NCBI RefSeq assembly: GCF_025263685.1
Contig: NZ_CP092109.1
Span: 2,481,001 to 2,545,000, forward strand
Length of the DNA stretch: 64,000 nt
Source: Geoalkalibacter halelectricus
GTDB lineage: Bacteria > Desulfobacterota > Desulfuromonadia > Desulfuromonadales > Geoalkalibacteraceae
Direction: 5' to 3'
Part shown: in pieces, positions 10,401-17,329 of the stretch
Position numbering within the stretch: the first letter of the stretch is position 1
Layout: every line of letters starts with the position of its first letter
Translations under genes and position numbers: made by a program
The notes under the pieces: model-generated
The model's database searches: none
What the model was told of the DNA's origin: nothing
What the model saw: only the letters and a program-made list of their open reading frames with translations

Positions 10401-12359
10401 GCAACGATTGTCGAGGCTGATCGGGAAGGGATACCGGATTATTTAGAATTTGAAACTGACTTTGCCATTGGTGGCCTCGTTGGTTGGTTAATGGAGTCAT
10501 CAGTCTCAAATTCCTATGCAGTGGGTCAGATCTCAACCGCAGGTGATGCTCAATATGTCGGCGGTTTGATTGGGTTCAATACCGATGAGTATGAAAATCC
10601 TCTCCCAACAAACGACAACATCACCAACAGTTTCTGGGATGCACAGGTAAGCGGCATAACGACCAGCGCCGGCGGCAAAGGAAAAACCACCGCCGAGATG
10701 CAGATTCTCTCCACGTTCAATCAAGCTGGATGGGACATCGAGCGTGATCCGAATCTTGCGAATATTTATCCAATCCTCTCCTATAGCGATGACGGCAACG
10801 GCGGCTACACCGCAACCTGGGTGGTGGGTAAGCATCTTCTCAATTTTACCCTGAGCGATGTGGCTGCCGGCGTTTATAATGGTCAATCCTGGTTTCTGGG
10901 GGATTTCTGGACAAGTTCTGAGGATATTTTCGGGGCGACCGGCAAAGATTTTGTGCGGGGAGATGATTTCATCTTTGTGCATAATAACCAAACCGTCACC
11001 GGTTTCACCAATGCTGCTGGTTACCAGGGCATAACTGTTTCAGTGCTCAATGAAGACTACGGTATTGCTGATGCGGGCAATACGGAAGGTATTTTCAGAA
11101 TTACCCCACGCTCCATTACCGTCACCGCTGACGACCAAACCAAGGTCTACGGCAACGCCGATCCGGCGCTGACCTATACCATCAACAGCGGCAGTCTTGT
11201 CGGTAACGATAGTCTTGGGGCACTGATCCGTGCCCCAGGTGAAAACGTCGGCAGCTACGTTATCGACGCCTCGGTACTGGAAAACGGCAACTACCTGATC
11301 ACGGCCAACAACGGTGCGTTGAGCATCACCCAGCGCCCGATCAGCGTCACCGCTGACGACCAAACCAAAGTCTACGGCAACGCCGACCCGGCGCTGACCT
11401 ATACCATCAACAGCGGCAGTCTTGTCGGTAACGATAGTCTTGGGACACTGATCCGTGCCCCAGGTGAAAACGTCGGCAGCTACGTTATCGACGCCTCGGT
11501 ACTGGAAAACGGCAACTACCTGATTACTGCCAACAACGGCGCGTTGACCATTACCCAGCGCCCGATCAGCGTCACCGCTGACGACCAAACCAAAGTCTAC
11601 GGCAACGCCGATCCGGCGCTGACCTATACCATCAACAGCGGCAGTCTTGTCGGTAACGATAGTCTTGGGGCACTGATCCGTGCCCCAGGTGAAAACGTCG
11701 GCAGCTACGTTATCGACGCCTCGGCGCTGGAAAATGGCAACTACCTGATCACCGCCCATGACGGAATGCTCACCATCACTGCGCGCCCCATCACGGTTGT
11801 CGCCGACAACAAGTCCAAAGTGTACGGTCAAGACGATCCGGAGCTTTCCTGGCAGGTCACCGAAGGCAATTTGGTGGGCGACGATACGTTGAACGGCACG
11901 TTGACCCGTGCCGAAGGCGAGGACGTGGGTAGCTACACCATCGACGCCTCGGCGCTTGCCAATGGCAATTACCTGATCACCGCCCACAACGGCACCCTCA
12001 CCATCACTCCCGTAACAAATGAGAAGCAACGGGGCGCACAGGCCGCGGCCCAGAATCTGGTCACCCAAGTGGTGAGCGACATCACCGGTGGAACCGCCAC
12101 GCCTTCCGGGGCGCCCATTGCTCTGACCACGCCGCTGCAAACTTCGGCATCCGGGGCGGGCGTCACCAGCGGCGGCTTCAGCGGTGGCCTTAAATTCGTC
12201 GACGCCGACTCAGAAGCGCTCGCCGACGGAACGGGCATCGAACCGGTTGCCTCCGGGCCTCGCCCCGGACGCGACAGCTCCGGCTTCATGAACGTCTTTG
12301 TTGTCTCTGGAGGGGTTAATTACGCCCTGGGTCGTGACACGACGCGGGAAACCCATTAA
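4500..12359 (+). CDS. Giant two-partner secretion adhesin (TpsA, filamentous haemagglutinin type)
   Basis: Secreted or surface protein of 2619 residues, GTG start 6 bp after TGGAGG. Residues 1-56 are an extended signal peptide (ESPR region MNKIFRLIWSDALGSLVAV, then a hydrophobic core ending near AIA). Residues about 57-180 are the haemagglutination-activity/TPS domain with NPNGVLF near residue 140. From about 540 to 2030 come dozens of GLUG-type repeats (NSYATG...VGGLIG) in blocks separated by a longer module (NSFWD...TITDWNQLQNINAV). Four MBG-type domains of 75 residues fill 2204-2503. The C-terminus has no toxin domain, so adhesion or surface attachment is likelier than contact-dependent inhibition. 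The transporter partner gene follows 98 bp later. The transcript carries a cyclic-dinucleotide riboswitch and terminator in its leader. Confidence 0.93.
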   Translation: MNKIFRLIWSDALGSLVAVAEIVTSRGRGAGKPRRLLLPAMALVLSVWILAGTAIASNLPTGGNIVAGSGSIATSGNTLTVTQETQRMAADWTSFSIGSNNTVNFHQPSSSAVALNRVTGGDASVIQGALNANGQVFLVNPNGVLFSSGAQVNVGGLVASTLNISNDDFMAGNYRFAGNSSNAIVNQGNITAHNGGTIALIAARIDNSGTLTAHGGNVLMGAGSKVTLDLGGPVKIEVEEAAIDALIEQGGAIRADGGLVYLTARAAGELTSTVINHTGITQAQTLATGENGEIYLMGDMDNGRIEVAGTLDASAPHGGDGGFVETSAARVQIKDGLQVTTTAPLGKTGEWLIDPNDYTIAASGGDITGEQLSTNLATTSVTIQSVDGANASGNGDIFVNDSITWNSNTLTLNAQRNIEINHELFGSGTAGLALEYGQGAVAAGNTANYYVNAPVNLASTGSFSTKLGSNGVTHDYTIITDLGSQGSTTGTDLQGIKGNLSGRYVLGADIDASATVDWNDGEGFAPLGDSWNNSFKGSFDGLGHEVADLTINRPGTDYVGLFGFVDSGGTVENVGVTDAAITGRMNVGGLIGRVDNGSVTNSYATGVTGEVTGNNYVGGLIGYSYQSSVTNSYATGATRVVTGSNYVGGLIGRVDNGSVTNSYATGKVTSSRDYVGGLIGGVNSGNVTNSYATGDVTGNNWHTGGLIGHVDNGSVTNSYASGTVTSVTSSSRNVGGLIGYSYQSNVTNSYAAGAVLGTNRVGGLIGFSFESSVINSFWNMHTSGTTDSAGGEGKTTTEMHTLSTFSAWQGGDSPWSFTAGGSSVEGYEVVLPYLTNVTREEDRQLSTLFTGGTGVEETPYTITDWNQLQNINAVVGENFSFQLSNNLEADTAGYAQQVKDGAVLANDGKGWKSIGDNGTPFAGTFDGDGFTISNLTINRPSENYVGLFGAAESANLLDLALHNVEVIGNRRVGGLIASAENTTIDRVVTTGSVISTNTGHSIVGGLVGETLGNTALKNSWFGGDVTASSRNVGGLVGLVAGASVIENSYATGNVKISEQSNHGAIGGLVGSVDAAATGRIENSYATSSVVATNTNSNIMNVGVGGLVGQIRGSETGFSIINSYAVGPVGSYNGTMTNVGGLVGVNNTPQAITNSFWDMHTSGITTSAGGEGKTTTEMHTLSTFSAWQGGDSPWTFTAGGSSVEGYETVLPYLTHVTRVEDREVSNLFAGGWGNGETPYTITDWNQLQNINAVVGENFSFKLSNNLNNSTEGYALQVKEGGVLANDGKGWAPIGPDFSTPFTGTFDGDGHSIDGLSISRPNQDYVGLFGAAINANIQDVSLTSLDITGQESVGGLAGFTRASDISRVSTAGSIIGSLSVGGLVGYDNSTVRLSYSSADVDGANHIGGLIGKKDPGNLENSYATGSVTATGNNIGGLVGFLYAATIENSYSTTAITAAETSERVGGLVGHNSGTITNSFWDTQASGITTSAGGEGKTTMGMQVPSTFSAWQGEGSPWTFSAGSGAEGYEVGLPYLTNVTREEDRPHSRPIFAGGWGGLTEGENGVVDADGTPYTITDWNHLQNINAVAAENYSFKLLNNLSTSTEGYALQVKDDGVLANDGKGWAPIGSWSNPAAFTGTFDGNNKTISGLIINRPNEEDIGLFGTAVDATISNLTLSDVDILGGYSVGSVVGLAGNTHLENINVTDGAVAGTYDVGGLVGVMTESLRTIVDSHANVSVSGNTVVGGLVGDLWGSSIINSSASGSVNGTYGAVGGLVGEARSGAQIIGSHATGNVNDFDEQGEGNGSNKNNVGGLVGFADGDVHIENSYATGNVVGENFVGGLVGRMESSIKTIQGSYATGNVTGNEYVGGLVGLLEDSTISESYATGDVTGVLGVGGLAGFLEFSAIYKSHATGNITGNVAVGGLAGQIVVSTVEQSFYGPGTVAGNLGVGGLVGAAGFNSTITDSYAQATIVEADREGIPDYLEFETDFAIGGLVGWLMESSVSNSYAVGQISTAGDAQYVGGLIGFNTDEYENPLPTNDNITNSFWDAQVSGITTSAGGKGKTTAEMQILSTFNQAGWDIERDPNLANIYPILSYSDDGNGGYTATWVVGKHLLNFTLSDVAAGVYNGQSWFLGDFWTSSEDIFGATGKDFVRGDDFIFVHNNQTVTGFTNAAGYQGITVSVLNEDYGIADAGNTEGIFRITPRSITVTADDQTKVYGNADPALTYTINSGSLVGNDSLGALIRAPGENVGSYVIDASVLENGNYLITANNGALSITQRPISVTADDQTKVYGNADPALTYTINSGSLVGNDSLGTLIRAPGENVGSYVIDASVLENGNYLITANNGALTITQRPISVTADDQTKVYGNADPALTYTINSGSLVGNDSLGALIRAPGENVGSYVIDASALENGNYLITAHDGMLTITARPITVVADNKSKVYGQDDPELSWQVTEGNLVGDDTLNGTLTRAEGEDVGSYTIDASALANGNYLITAHNGTLTITPVTNEKQRGAQAAAQNLVTQVVSDITGGTATPSGAPIALTTPLQTSASGAGVTSGGFSGGLKFVDADSEALADGTGIEPVASGPRPGRDSSGFMNVFVVSGGVNYALGRDTTRETH
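6822..9485 (+). repeat. Long intragenic repeat modules in the adhesin
   Basis: Three large modules begin with the codons for NSFW at 6822, 7956 and 8922 and each runs about 520-560 bp to a VGLFG motif (ends 7346, 8483, 9485). A fourth, shorter start is at 10625. The first two share long stretches that are nearly identical in DNA, for example around 6871-6950 and 8003-8087. Each module marks the end of one GLUG block and the start of the next. Recombination between them could remove or add a whole block in frame. Confidence 0.8.
11109..12008 (+). repeat. Four tandem 225 bp repeats encoding MBG domains
   Basis: Units start at 11109, 11334, 11559 and 11784, exactly 225 bp (75 codons) apart. The first three are nearly identical in DNA, including third codon positions, which points to recent duplication or homogenisation. 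The fourth is diverged (VVADNKSKVYGQDDPELSW). Motifs are TKVYGNADP, SYVIDAS and NYLITA. MBG domains form stalks in large surface adhesins. Unit number is likely to vary between strains. Confidence 0.88.
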
Positions 12360-12371
12360 CCGCTCAGCCCT

Positions 12372-12406
12372 CGCCATGCCCGTCGGATGACCTGACGGGC
12401 ATGGCG
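12372..12406 (+). promoter_or_regulatory. Strong intercistronic hairpin between tpsA and tpsB
   Basis: CGCCATGCCCGTC (12372-12384) pairs perfectly over 13 bp with 12394-12406 around a 9 nt loop, in the 98 bp between adhesin stop and transporter start. No T-run follows, so it is more likely an mRNA-stabilising or attenuating hairpin that lowers tpsB relative to tpsA than a full terminator. Confidence 0.55.
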
Positions 12407-12457
12407 GAGTTTCCATGACGACGCTTCAAACCCAATGCAACCAAAGGATTCTATACC

Positions 12458-14077
12458 GTGATATCGACCCTTCGTGTGTTTGCCGTCCTTGCGATTTTCG
12501 TTGTGGCTCAACCCGCGTTTTCCCAAATTGCTCCCGATGCCGGACGTATCCTGCAGGAGTTGCAAACTCCACCGACGCTGCCGGCTCCCAGTGACGGCCT
12601 GGTTATCGAACCGCCGACCCGGGACCCCGTCGCCCCCGGCGGCCCCAAAGCCGAGGTGCGAAACATAGAGTTCTCCGGTCACAGTGTCTTTAGCGATGAG
12701 CAGCTCACCGATATCGTTGCGGATCGCTTGGGGCAGGAGTATGACCTCGCCGGAATGCGCGACATCGCCTGGCAGGTCACCAGCTACTATCAGCAGAACG
12801 GCTACCCCTTCGCGCGCGCCTTTTTGCCTGCCCAGACCCTGACCGACGGAACGCTGAAAATAGAGATCGTCGAAGGGCGCTATGGCCAAGTCCTCGTCCA
12901 GGGTGAAGAGCGCGTTGCCGCCACGGCCCAACGCTGGCTGGAGGGCCTGCAGCCAGGCGAGGTGATTGCCTCCGCCCCGCTGGAGCGCACCACCCTGCTG
13001 CTCGATGATCTCCCCGGCATCCGCACCGCGCCCCTGATTCGCCCCGGACAGGAACTCGGCACCGGTGATCTGCTGGTGACCGTCGAGCCTGACAGACGCT
13101 ACAGCGGGGATGTCGCCGTTGATAATCACGGCAACCGCTACACCGGCGAATACCGCGCCCGGCTTGGCCTCAACCTCAATCCCCTGGTGCGGGTCGGTGA
13201 TCAATTGCAACTGCGCACCATGGTCACCAATGAAACCCTGCTGTTGGGCTCGGCCACCTACAGTGTGCCCGTCGGCTACTCCGGCCTGCGGGCTCAGGTG
13301 GGCTATGCCCATACCGACTACGAACTGGGCAAGGAGTTTAGCGTCGCCGAGAGTACCGGCACCGCCCAGATCACCAGCGCGGGCCTGAGCTACCCGCTCG
13401 TCCGCTCCCAGCGCACCAACCTCACCGCCGGCATCCTCTATCAGCACAAGCGCCTCACCGACAAGGATCTGACAGGACGCACCCGGCGCACCAGCGACAG
13501 CGTCCCCATCAGCCTGCTGTTTGATCATCGCGACGGATTCCTTGGCGCCGGCATCACCTACGGCAGCCTCGCCTGGACGCAAGGGCGGGTCAAATTCAAC
13601 GACTCTGTCGCCGATCGCCCCCAGGGAAACTTTCACAAGGTCAATATCGACGTCGCCCGCCTGCAGCAGCTCACCGACAGCTGGACCTTCTTTGCCCGCG
13701 TCAGTGGACAGAAAAGCGACAGCAATCTGGATTCATCGGAAGATTTCGGTGTCGGCGGGGTCTATGGGGTGCGCGCCTATCCCAGCGGCGAAGGCTATGG
13801 CGACCAGGGCATTCTGACTCAGATGGAATTGCGCTACCGGATCCAGCGGGTCAGTCCCTACCTGTTCTATGATTTTGGCCATGTGCGCATCAACAAGTTT
13901 TCCGAGCAGACCGACAATCACCGCCGTATCGACGGTGCCGGCGTCGGGTTGCGCGCCGACTACAGAGGTTTCAGCACCGATATCGCCCTGGCCTGGCGGA
14001 CCAGGGGGGGAGAACCTCTCTCCGACAGCAAGGATCGGGATCCGCGCCTGTGGGCCACTTTTGGGTATCGGTTTTGA
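12458..14077 (+). CDS. Two-partner secretion outer-membrane transporter (TpsB, FhaC/ShlB family)
   Basis: Outer-membrane beta-barrel of 539 residues that exports the adhesin encoded upstream. A signal peptide ends near residue 23 (PAFSQ). A POTRA-type domain spans about 64-148 (VRNIEFSGHSVFSDEQL...QQNGYPFARA...EGRYG), with the rest of the periplasmic region to about 205. The C-terminal half is a 16-strand-type ShlB barrel with YQHKRLT-like and GVRAYP motifs and a terminal Phe (TFGYRF), the usual outer-membrane assembly signal. Length fits the family. Start is GTG with only a weak AAAGGA upstream; no better start exists because the signal peptide begins at once. It should be cotranscribed with the adhesin. 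Confidence 0.93.
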   Translation: MISTLRVFAVLAIFVVAQPAFSQIAPDAGRILQELQTPPTLPAPSDGLVIEPPTRDPVAPGGPKAEVRNIEFSGHSVFSDEQLTDIVADRLGQEYDLAGMRDIAWQVTSYYQQNGYPFARAFLPAQTLTDGTLKIEIVEGRYGQVLVQGEERVAATAQRWLEGLQPGEVIASAPLERTTLLLDDLPGIRTAPLIRPGQELGTGDLLVTVEPDRRYSGDVAVDNHGNRYTGEYRARLGLNLNPLVRVGDQLQLRTMVTNETLLLGSATYSVPVGYSGLRAQVGYAHTDYELGKEFSVAESTGTAQITSAGLSYPLVRSQRTNLTAGILYQHKRLTDKDLTGRTRRTSDSVPISLLFDHRDGFLGAGITYGSLAWTQGRVKFNDSVADRPQGNFHKVNIDVARLQQLTDSWTFFARVSGQKSDSNLDSSEDFGVGGVYGVRAYPSGEGYGDQGILTQMELRYRIQRVSPYLFYDFGHVRINKFSEQTDNHRRIDGAGVGLRADYRGFSTDIALAWRTRGGEPLSDSKDRDPRLWATFGYRF

Positions 14078-14185
14078 TCAGAAAGCAAGTAAGATTCTGA
14101 GCTGTCGGCAATCATCAGGATCACTGTCAACCCTGGGGCCGGTTTGCGTGCCGCCCCTTTTAATGACGATCAAGGAGTAAAGCAG

Positions 14186-14416
14186 ATGCATATTTTTACC
14201 GACGGTTTTACCAGCGTATCCCTGTCCAACGGCAACCTGCGTATCAAGTTGGCCCAGAACGGTCCCGACAATGAACCGATTGAGGTGGCAACCCTGATTG
14301 TACCCGGGGTTGCAGCTTCGAACTTTGTCAACGGATTGGGTCATGCCCTCAAGCAGTTGGAAGAGCAGATCAAGGCAAAGCAGGGGGAGGCTGCCGGGGA
14401 GGCCAAAGGCAACTGA
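14186..14416 (+). CDS. Small protein at the end of the two-partner secretion operon
   Basis: A 76-residue protein beginning MHIFTDGFTSVSLSNGNLRI, with AAGGAG 9 bp before its ATG. An alternative upstream start at 14144 would add 14 residues but has no ribosome site. No signal peptide or membrane helix is visible, so it should be cytoplasmic. The middle looks like beta strands (LRIKLAQNG, VATLIVPG) and the C-terminal third is a charged helix (HALKQLEEQIKAKQ). It lies 108 bp after tpsB and before the unit's terminator, so it is probably part of the riboswitch-controlled transcript. I do not recognise a named family. A role in adhesin folding or export is inferred from position only. Confidence 0.7.
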   Translation: MHIFTDGFTSVSLSNGNLRIKLAQNGPDNEPIEVATLIVPGVAASNFVNGLGHALKQLEEQIKAKQGEAAGEAKGN

Positions 14417-14418
14417 GG

Positions 14419-14605
14419 TAGCTTACGGGTGGCGAGCTTAAGGAGAGCAAGAAGAAGCAGGGCGATGCCACCGACGGACAAGCGCAGGGCTCCGATGGCG
14501 GCCGAGTCGTATCCCTCCGGAGCGAAGGCCTGGGCGGTGCCGGTCGTGCCCGAGTACCGCCGCTCCAAGAACCAGCCAGGGCCCCGCCAGGGGAGAAAAG
14601 GATGC
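14419..14605 (-). pseudogene. Remnant of an EamA-family (DMT) transporter gene
   Basis: On the minus strand, codons from about 14605 encode GPWLVLGAAVLG, and from 14550 another frame encodes TTGTAQAFAPEGYDSAAIGA then LRLSVGGIALLLLALLKLA. Together they match the start of an EamA transporter, whose first helix normally reads VLWGTTGTAQ. The two frames are joined by an apparent 2 bp deletion near 14550. The reading fades into the end of the small-protein gene near 14415, so only two of ten expected helices remain. It is a dead fragment, probably left by an old deletion between the secretion operon and the ars genes. Confidence 0.65.
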
Positions 14606-14650
14606 GCTGGTGCGCTTTGTAGAATCCGGCATCCCTGAAAGTCCAAAAAC

Positions 14651-14696
14651 AAATAAAGCCGCCAAAGGATAAGCCCCGCGGCGGCTTTATTTTTCC
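14651..14696 (+). terminator. Intrinsic terminator after the two-partner secretion operon
   Basis: AAATAAAGCCGCC (14651-14663) pairs perfectly with 14680-14692 over 13 bp around a 16 nt loop, followed by further T. The A-rich left flank allows it to work in both directions. Confidence 0.82.
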
Positions 14697-14819
14697 TTTA
14701 TCCCTCTATTTTTTTCTTTGCCAGACGGTAGCCTAAACGCCGGTAACGGGCAAGGGAAATGGCGCCGGGTGTGAGAGAGGCAGGTGATTACGAGTGAATC
14801 TCTTCTCCCCGGAGTGGAG

Positions 14820-14849
14820 TTGACAATATCCGCCTATGCGGATATTGTC
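14820..14849 (+). promoter_or_regulatory. ars promoter covered by a perfect 12 bp palindromic operator
   Basis: TTGACA (14820-14825) and TATTGT (14843-14848) are 17 bp apart. A perfect inverted repeat, GACAATATCCGC (14822-14833) and 14838-14849 with a 4 bp spacer, overlies both promoter elements. This is the arrangement expected for a dimeric repressor of the ArsR type that blocks RNA polymerase until arsenic binds. The operated genes are the GAPDH and arsJ genes starting at 14909. No arsR gene lies in the window, so the regulator must be encoded elsewhere. Confidence 0.75.
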
Positions 14850-14908
14850 TTGTAGAAAAAGTCGACTCCTTTGGTAAAATTTCACCATCGATTTTCGGGA
14901 GAACAGTC

Positions 14909-15916
14909 ATGAGCATCCGCATCGGCATCAACGGCTTCGGCCGCATGGGGCGACTCGCCCTGCGCGCGGCTTGGGACTGGCCGGATTTTGAAATTGTTCA
15001 CGTCAACGAAGTCAAGGGTGGGGCGGCGTGCGCGGCGCATCTGCTGGAATTCGATTCGGTGCATGGCCGCTGGGAACGCGACATCAGCGAGGGTGGCGCA
15101 TCCCTGAACGTCGATGGCCGGCAGATCGGCTTTACCGAGCACAAAAGCCCCGGCGAGGTGCCCTGGGATGAGTTGGGCGTGGATATCGTCATCGAGGCGT
15201 CCGGCAAGTTTCGCACCACGGCCCTGCTTGATCCCTATTTCAAACGCGGCGTGAAGAAGGTCATTGTCGCCGCCCCGGTCAAGCAAGGGGCGCTGAACGT
15301 CGTCATGGGGGTCAACGATTATCTCTATGATCCGCAAACCCACCATCTGCTCACCGCCGCCAGTTGCACCACCAATTGCCTGGCGCCGGTGGTCAAGGTG
15401 CTGCATGAAAAAATCGGCATCGAGCACGGCATCATCACCACCATTCATGACGCCACCAATACCCAGGTGATCGTCGATGCGCCGCACAAGGATCTGCGTC
15501 GGGCGCGGGCGGCGGGGCTGTCGATGATTCCCACCACCACCGGCAGCGCCACCGCCATCACCCTGATCTATCCGGAACTCAAGGGCAAGCTCAACGGTCA
15601 CGCGGTGCGTGTGCCGCTGCTGACCGGCTCACTGACCGATGCCGTGTTTGAAATGTCGCGGGAGGTCAGCGCCGCCGAGGTCAATCAACTCTTCCGCGAG
15701 GCTGCGGATACCTATCTCAAAGGCATCCTCGGCGTCGAGGAGCGGCCCCTGGTGTCCATCGATTTCAAGGGCGATCCGCGCTCGGCCATAGTCGATGCGC
15801 CCTCGACCATGGTGGTCGACGGCACCCAGCTTAAGGTGTACGCCTGGTACGACAACGAGATGGGCTACGTGCATCGTATGATGGAGTTGGCGGCAAAGGT
15901 CGCGGCATCCCTGTAG
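14909..15916 (+). CDS. ArsJ-associated glyceraldehyde-3-phosphate dehydrogenase
   Basis: Type I GAPDH of 335 residues. NAD-binding [10 protein letters not shown] is at 7-16, catalytic Cys153 in ASCTTNC, and His180 in [10 protein letters not shown]. Next to arsJ, such enzymes are known to use arsenate in place of phosphate, forming unstable 1-arseno-3-phosphoglycerate, which ArsJ exports; the pair gives arsenate resistance without reduction to arsenite. Gene order, a dedicated promoter with a palindromic operator, and separation from other glycolytic genes support this over a housekeeping role. The ATG is preceded by GGGAG. Enzyme call certain; arsenic role follows from the neighbour. Confidence 0.92.
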   Translation: MSIRIGINGFGRMGRLALRAAWDWPDFEIVHVNEVKGGAACAAHLLEFDSVHGRWERDISEGGASLNVDGRQIGFTEHKSPGEVPWDELGVDIVIEASGKFRTTALLDPYFKRGVKKVIVAAPVKQGALNVVMGVNDYLYDPQTHHLLTAASCTTNCLAPVVKVLHEKIGIEHGIITTIHDATNTQVIVDAPHKDLRRARAAGLSMIPTTTGSATAITLIYPELKGKLNGHAVRVPLLTGSLTDAVFEMSREVSAAEVNQLFREAADTYLKGILGVEERPLVSIDFKGDPRSAIVDAPSTMVVDGTQLKVYAWYDNEMGYVHRMMELAAKVAASL

Positions 15917-15998
15917 GGGCGCAGCGTGCTGCGCCCTTGCGTCAATTCACCCCATACAGTGAGGGCGCACCTGGCTGCGTCCCTCCGGAAAAAAGACC

Positions 15999-17240
15999 AT
16001 GACCGATCTGCGCAACTATGCCCTGGTAACCGGGGCCTACTGGGGATTCACCCTCACCGACGGCGCCCTGCGCATGCTGGTGCTGCTGCACTTTCATCAG
16101 CTCGGTTACTCGCCGGTGCAGATCGCTTTTTTGTTTCTGTTCTACGAATTCTTCGGCATTCTTACCAACCTGATCGGCGGCTGGATCGGCTCGCATCTGG
16201 GGCTCAAGGTGACACTGTTCGCGGGTCTGGCCTTGCAGGTTCTGGCCCTGGGGCTTCTGGCGCTGCTCGATCCCACCTGGTCGGTGGCCTTCTCGGTGGT
16301 TTATGTCATGGGCTTGCAGGCCTTGTCGGGCATCGCCAAGGACCTGACCAAGATGAGCAGCAAAAGCGCCATCAAGGTGCTGGTGCCCCAAGAGGCGGAT
16401 AGCACCCTGTTCAAATGGGTGGCGATTCTGACCGGCTCCAAGAACGCCTTGAAAGGCGCGGGCTTTTTCCTTGGCGGATTGCTTTTGGCCACGGTCGGCT
16501 TTCGCGCCGCCTTGCTGCTCATGGCAGGGGGATTGGCCCTGGTATTGCTGGCGACCATCCTGTCCTTGCCCGGCACCATCGGCATGGCGAAAAAAAAGAC
16601 CAATTTCAGCGCCATCCTCTCCAAGAGTCGCGACGTCAATCTGCTCTCGGCGGCGCGACTGTTTCTCTTCGGTTCCCGGGATATCTGGTTCGTGGTGGCG
16701 CTGCCGGTTTATCTGTCTGCAAGTCTCGGCTGGGGCAACGCTCAAGTGGGCGGTTTTCTGGCGCTGTGGGTGATCGGCTACGGCGGGGTGCAGGCTCTGG
16801 CGCCGCTGCTGCTCAAGGCTTTCCTGGGCGGCGGCGCCCCGCGGGGAGGCACCGCCGGCAGCGGTGCTTTTGCGCTGGCCGCCCTGACGGCCCTGATCGC
16901 CCTGGGCGTGACGGCCGGGGTTTCGCCCTGGCTGACAGTGGTGGCCGGTTTGGCCTTGTTCGGAGTGTTGTTTGCCGTTAACTCCTCGGTCCACAGCTAC
17001 CTGATCCTTGCCTACAGCGAAGCCGACCACGCTTCTCTCAATGTGGGCTTCTACTACATGGCCAACGCCGCCGGGCGCCTGGTCGGCACCCTGCTTTCCG
17101 GATTGGTTTTTCAGTTCGGCGGGTTGGTGGCTTGCTTGTGGGTTTCGGCCGGATTCGTTGTGCTTGCCGGCGCAATTTCATTGCTATTGCCACGCGGCGA
17201 ACGGCCGCTTGGATCCGCCGGAGCTTCCTCGGCGCGGTAG
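15999..17240 (+). CDS. arsJ: Organoarsenical efflux MFS transporter ArsJ
   Basis: Major facilitator of 413 residues with about twelve membrane helices. It opens with LRNYALVTGAYWGFTLTDGA and contains GIAKDLTKMSSKSAIK after helix 4, both typical of ArsJ. It exports the arseno-phosphoglycerate made by the GAPDH encoded 82 bp upstream. The gap between the two genes holds two short GC-rich hairpins (for example GGGCGCAGC at about 15919) but no terminator T-run, so one transcript is likely. The gene ends 89 bp before the unrelated hydantoinase genes. Confidence 0.93.
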   Translation: MTDLRNYALVTGAYWGFTLTDGALRMLVLLHFHQLGYSPVQIAFLFLFYEFFGILTNLIGGWIGSHLGLKVTLFAGLALQVLALGLLALLDPTWSVAFSVVYVMGLQALSGIAKDLTKMSSKSAIKVLVPQEADSTLFKWVAILTGSKNALKGAGFFLGGLLLATVGFRAALLLMAGGLALVLLATILSLPGTIGMAKKKTNFSAILSKSRDVNLLSAARLFLFGSRDIWFVVALPVYLSASLGWGNAQVGGFLALWVIGYGGVQALAPLLLKAFLGGGAPRGGTAGSGAFALAALTALIALGVTAGVSPWLTVVAGLALFGVLFAVNSSVHSYLILAYSEADHASLNVGFYYMANAAGRLVGTLLSGLVFQFGGLVACLWVSAGFVVLAGAISLLLPRGERPLGSAGASSAR

Positions 17241-17329
17241 TTATTTTTGGAATGCACGGCGCGGGTGCTACGGGATCGGCAGAAAAATCTTTGCTTCATT
17301 TTGTCGAACATCGGCGGTAAGCTGACGCC

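Noticed and set aside
6200-10600. Regular repeats that might be read as a CRISPR array
   Set aside because: The repeats are in frame, vary in length and sequence, and encode GLUG motifs of the adhesin; there are no constant repeats with unique spacers.
11040-12140. 366-codon frame opposite the MBG repeats
   Set aside because: It only reflects the repeat structure of the adhesin gene and has no start signal or family match.
14144-14185. Longer start for the small protein of the two-partner locus
   Set aside because: The upstream ATG has no ribosome site, while AAGGAG lies just before the ATG at 14186.
15917-15998. Terminator between the GAPDH and arsJ genes
   Set aside because: The GC-rich hairpins lack a T-run, and the two genes are a known functional pair.
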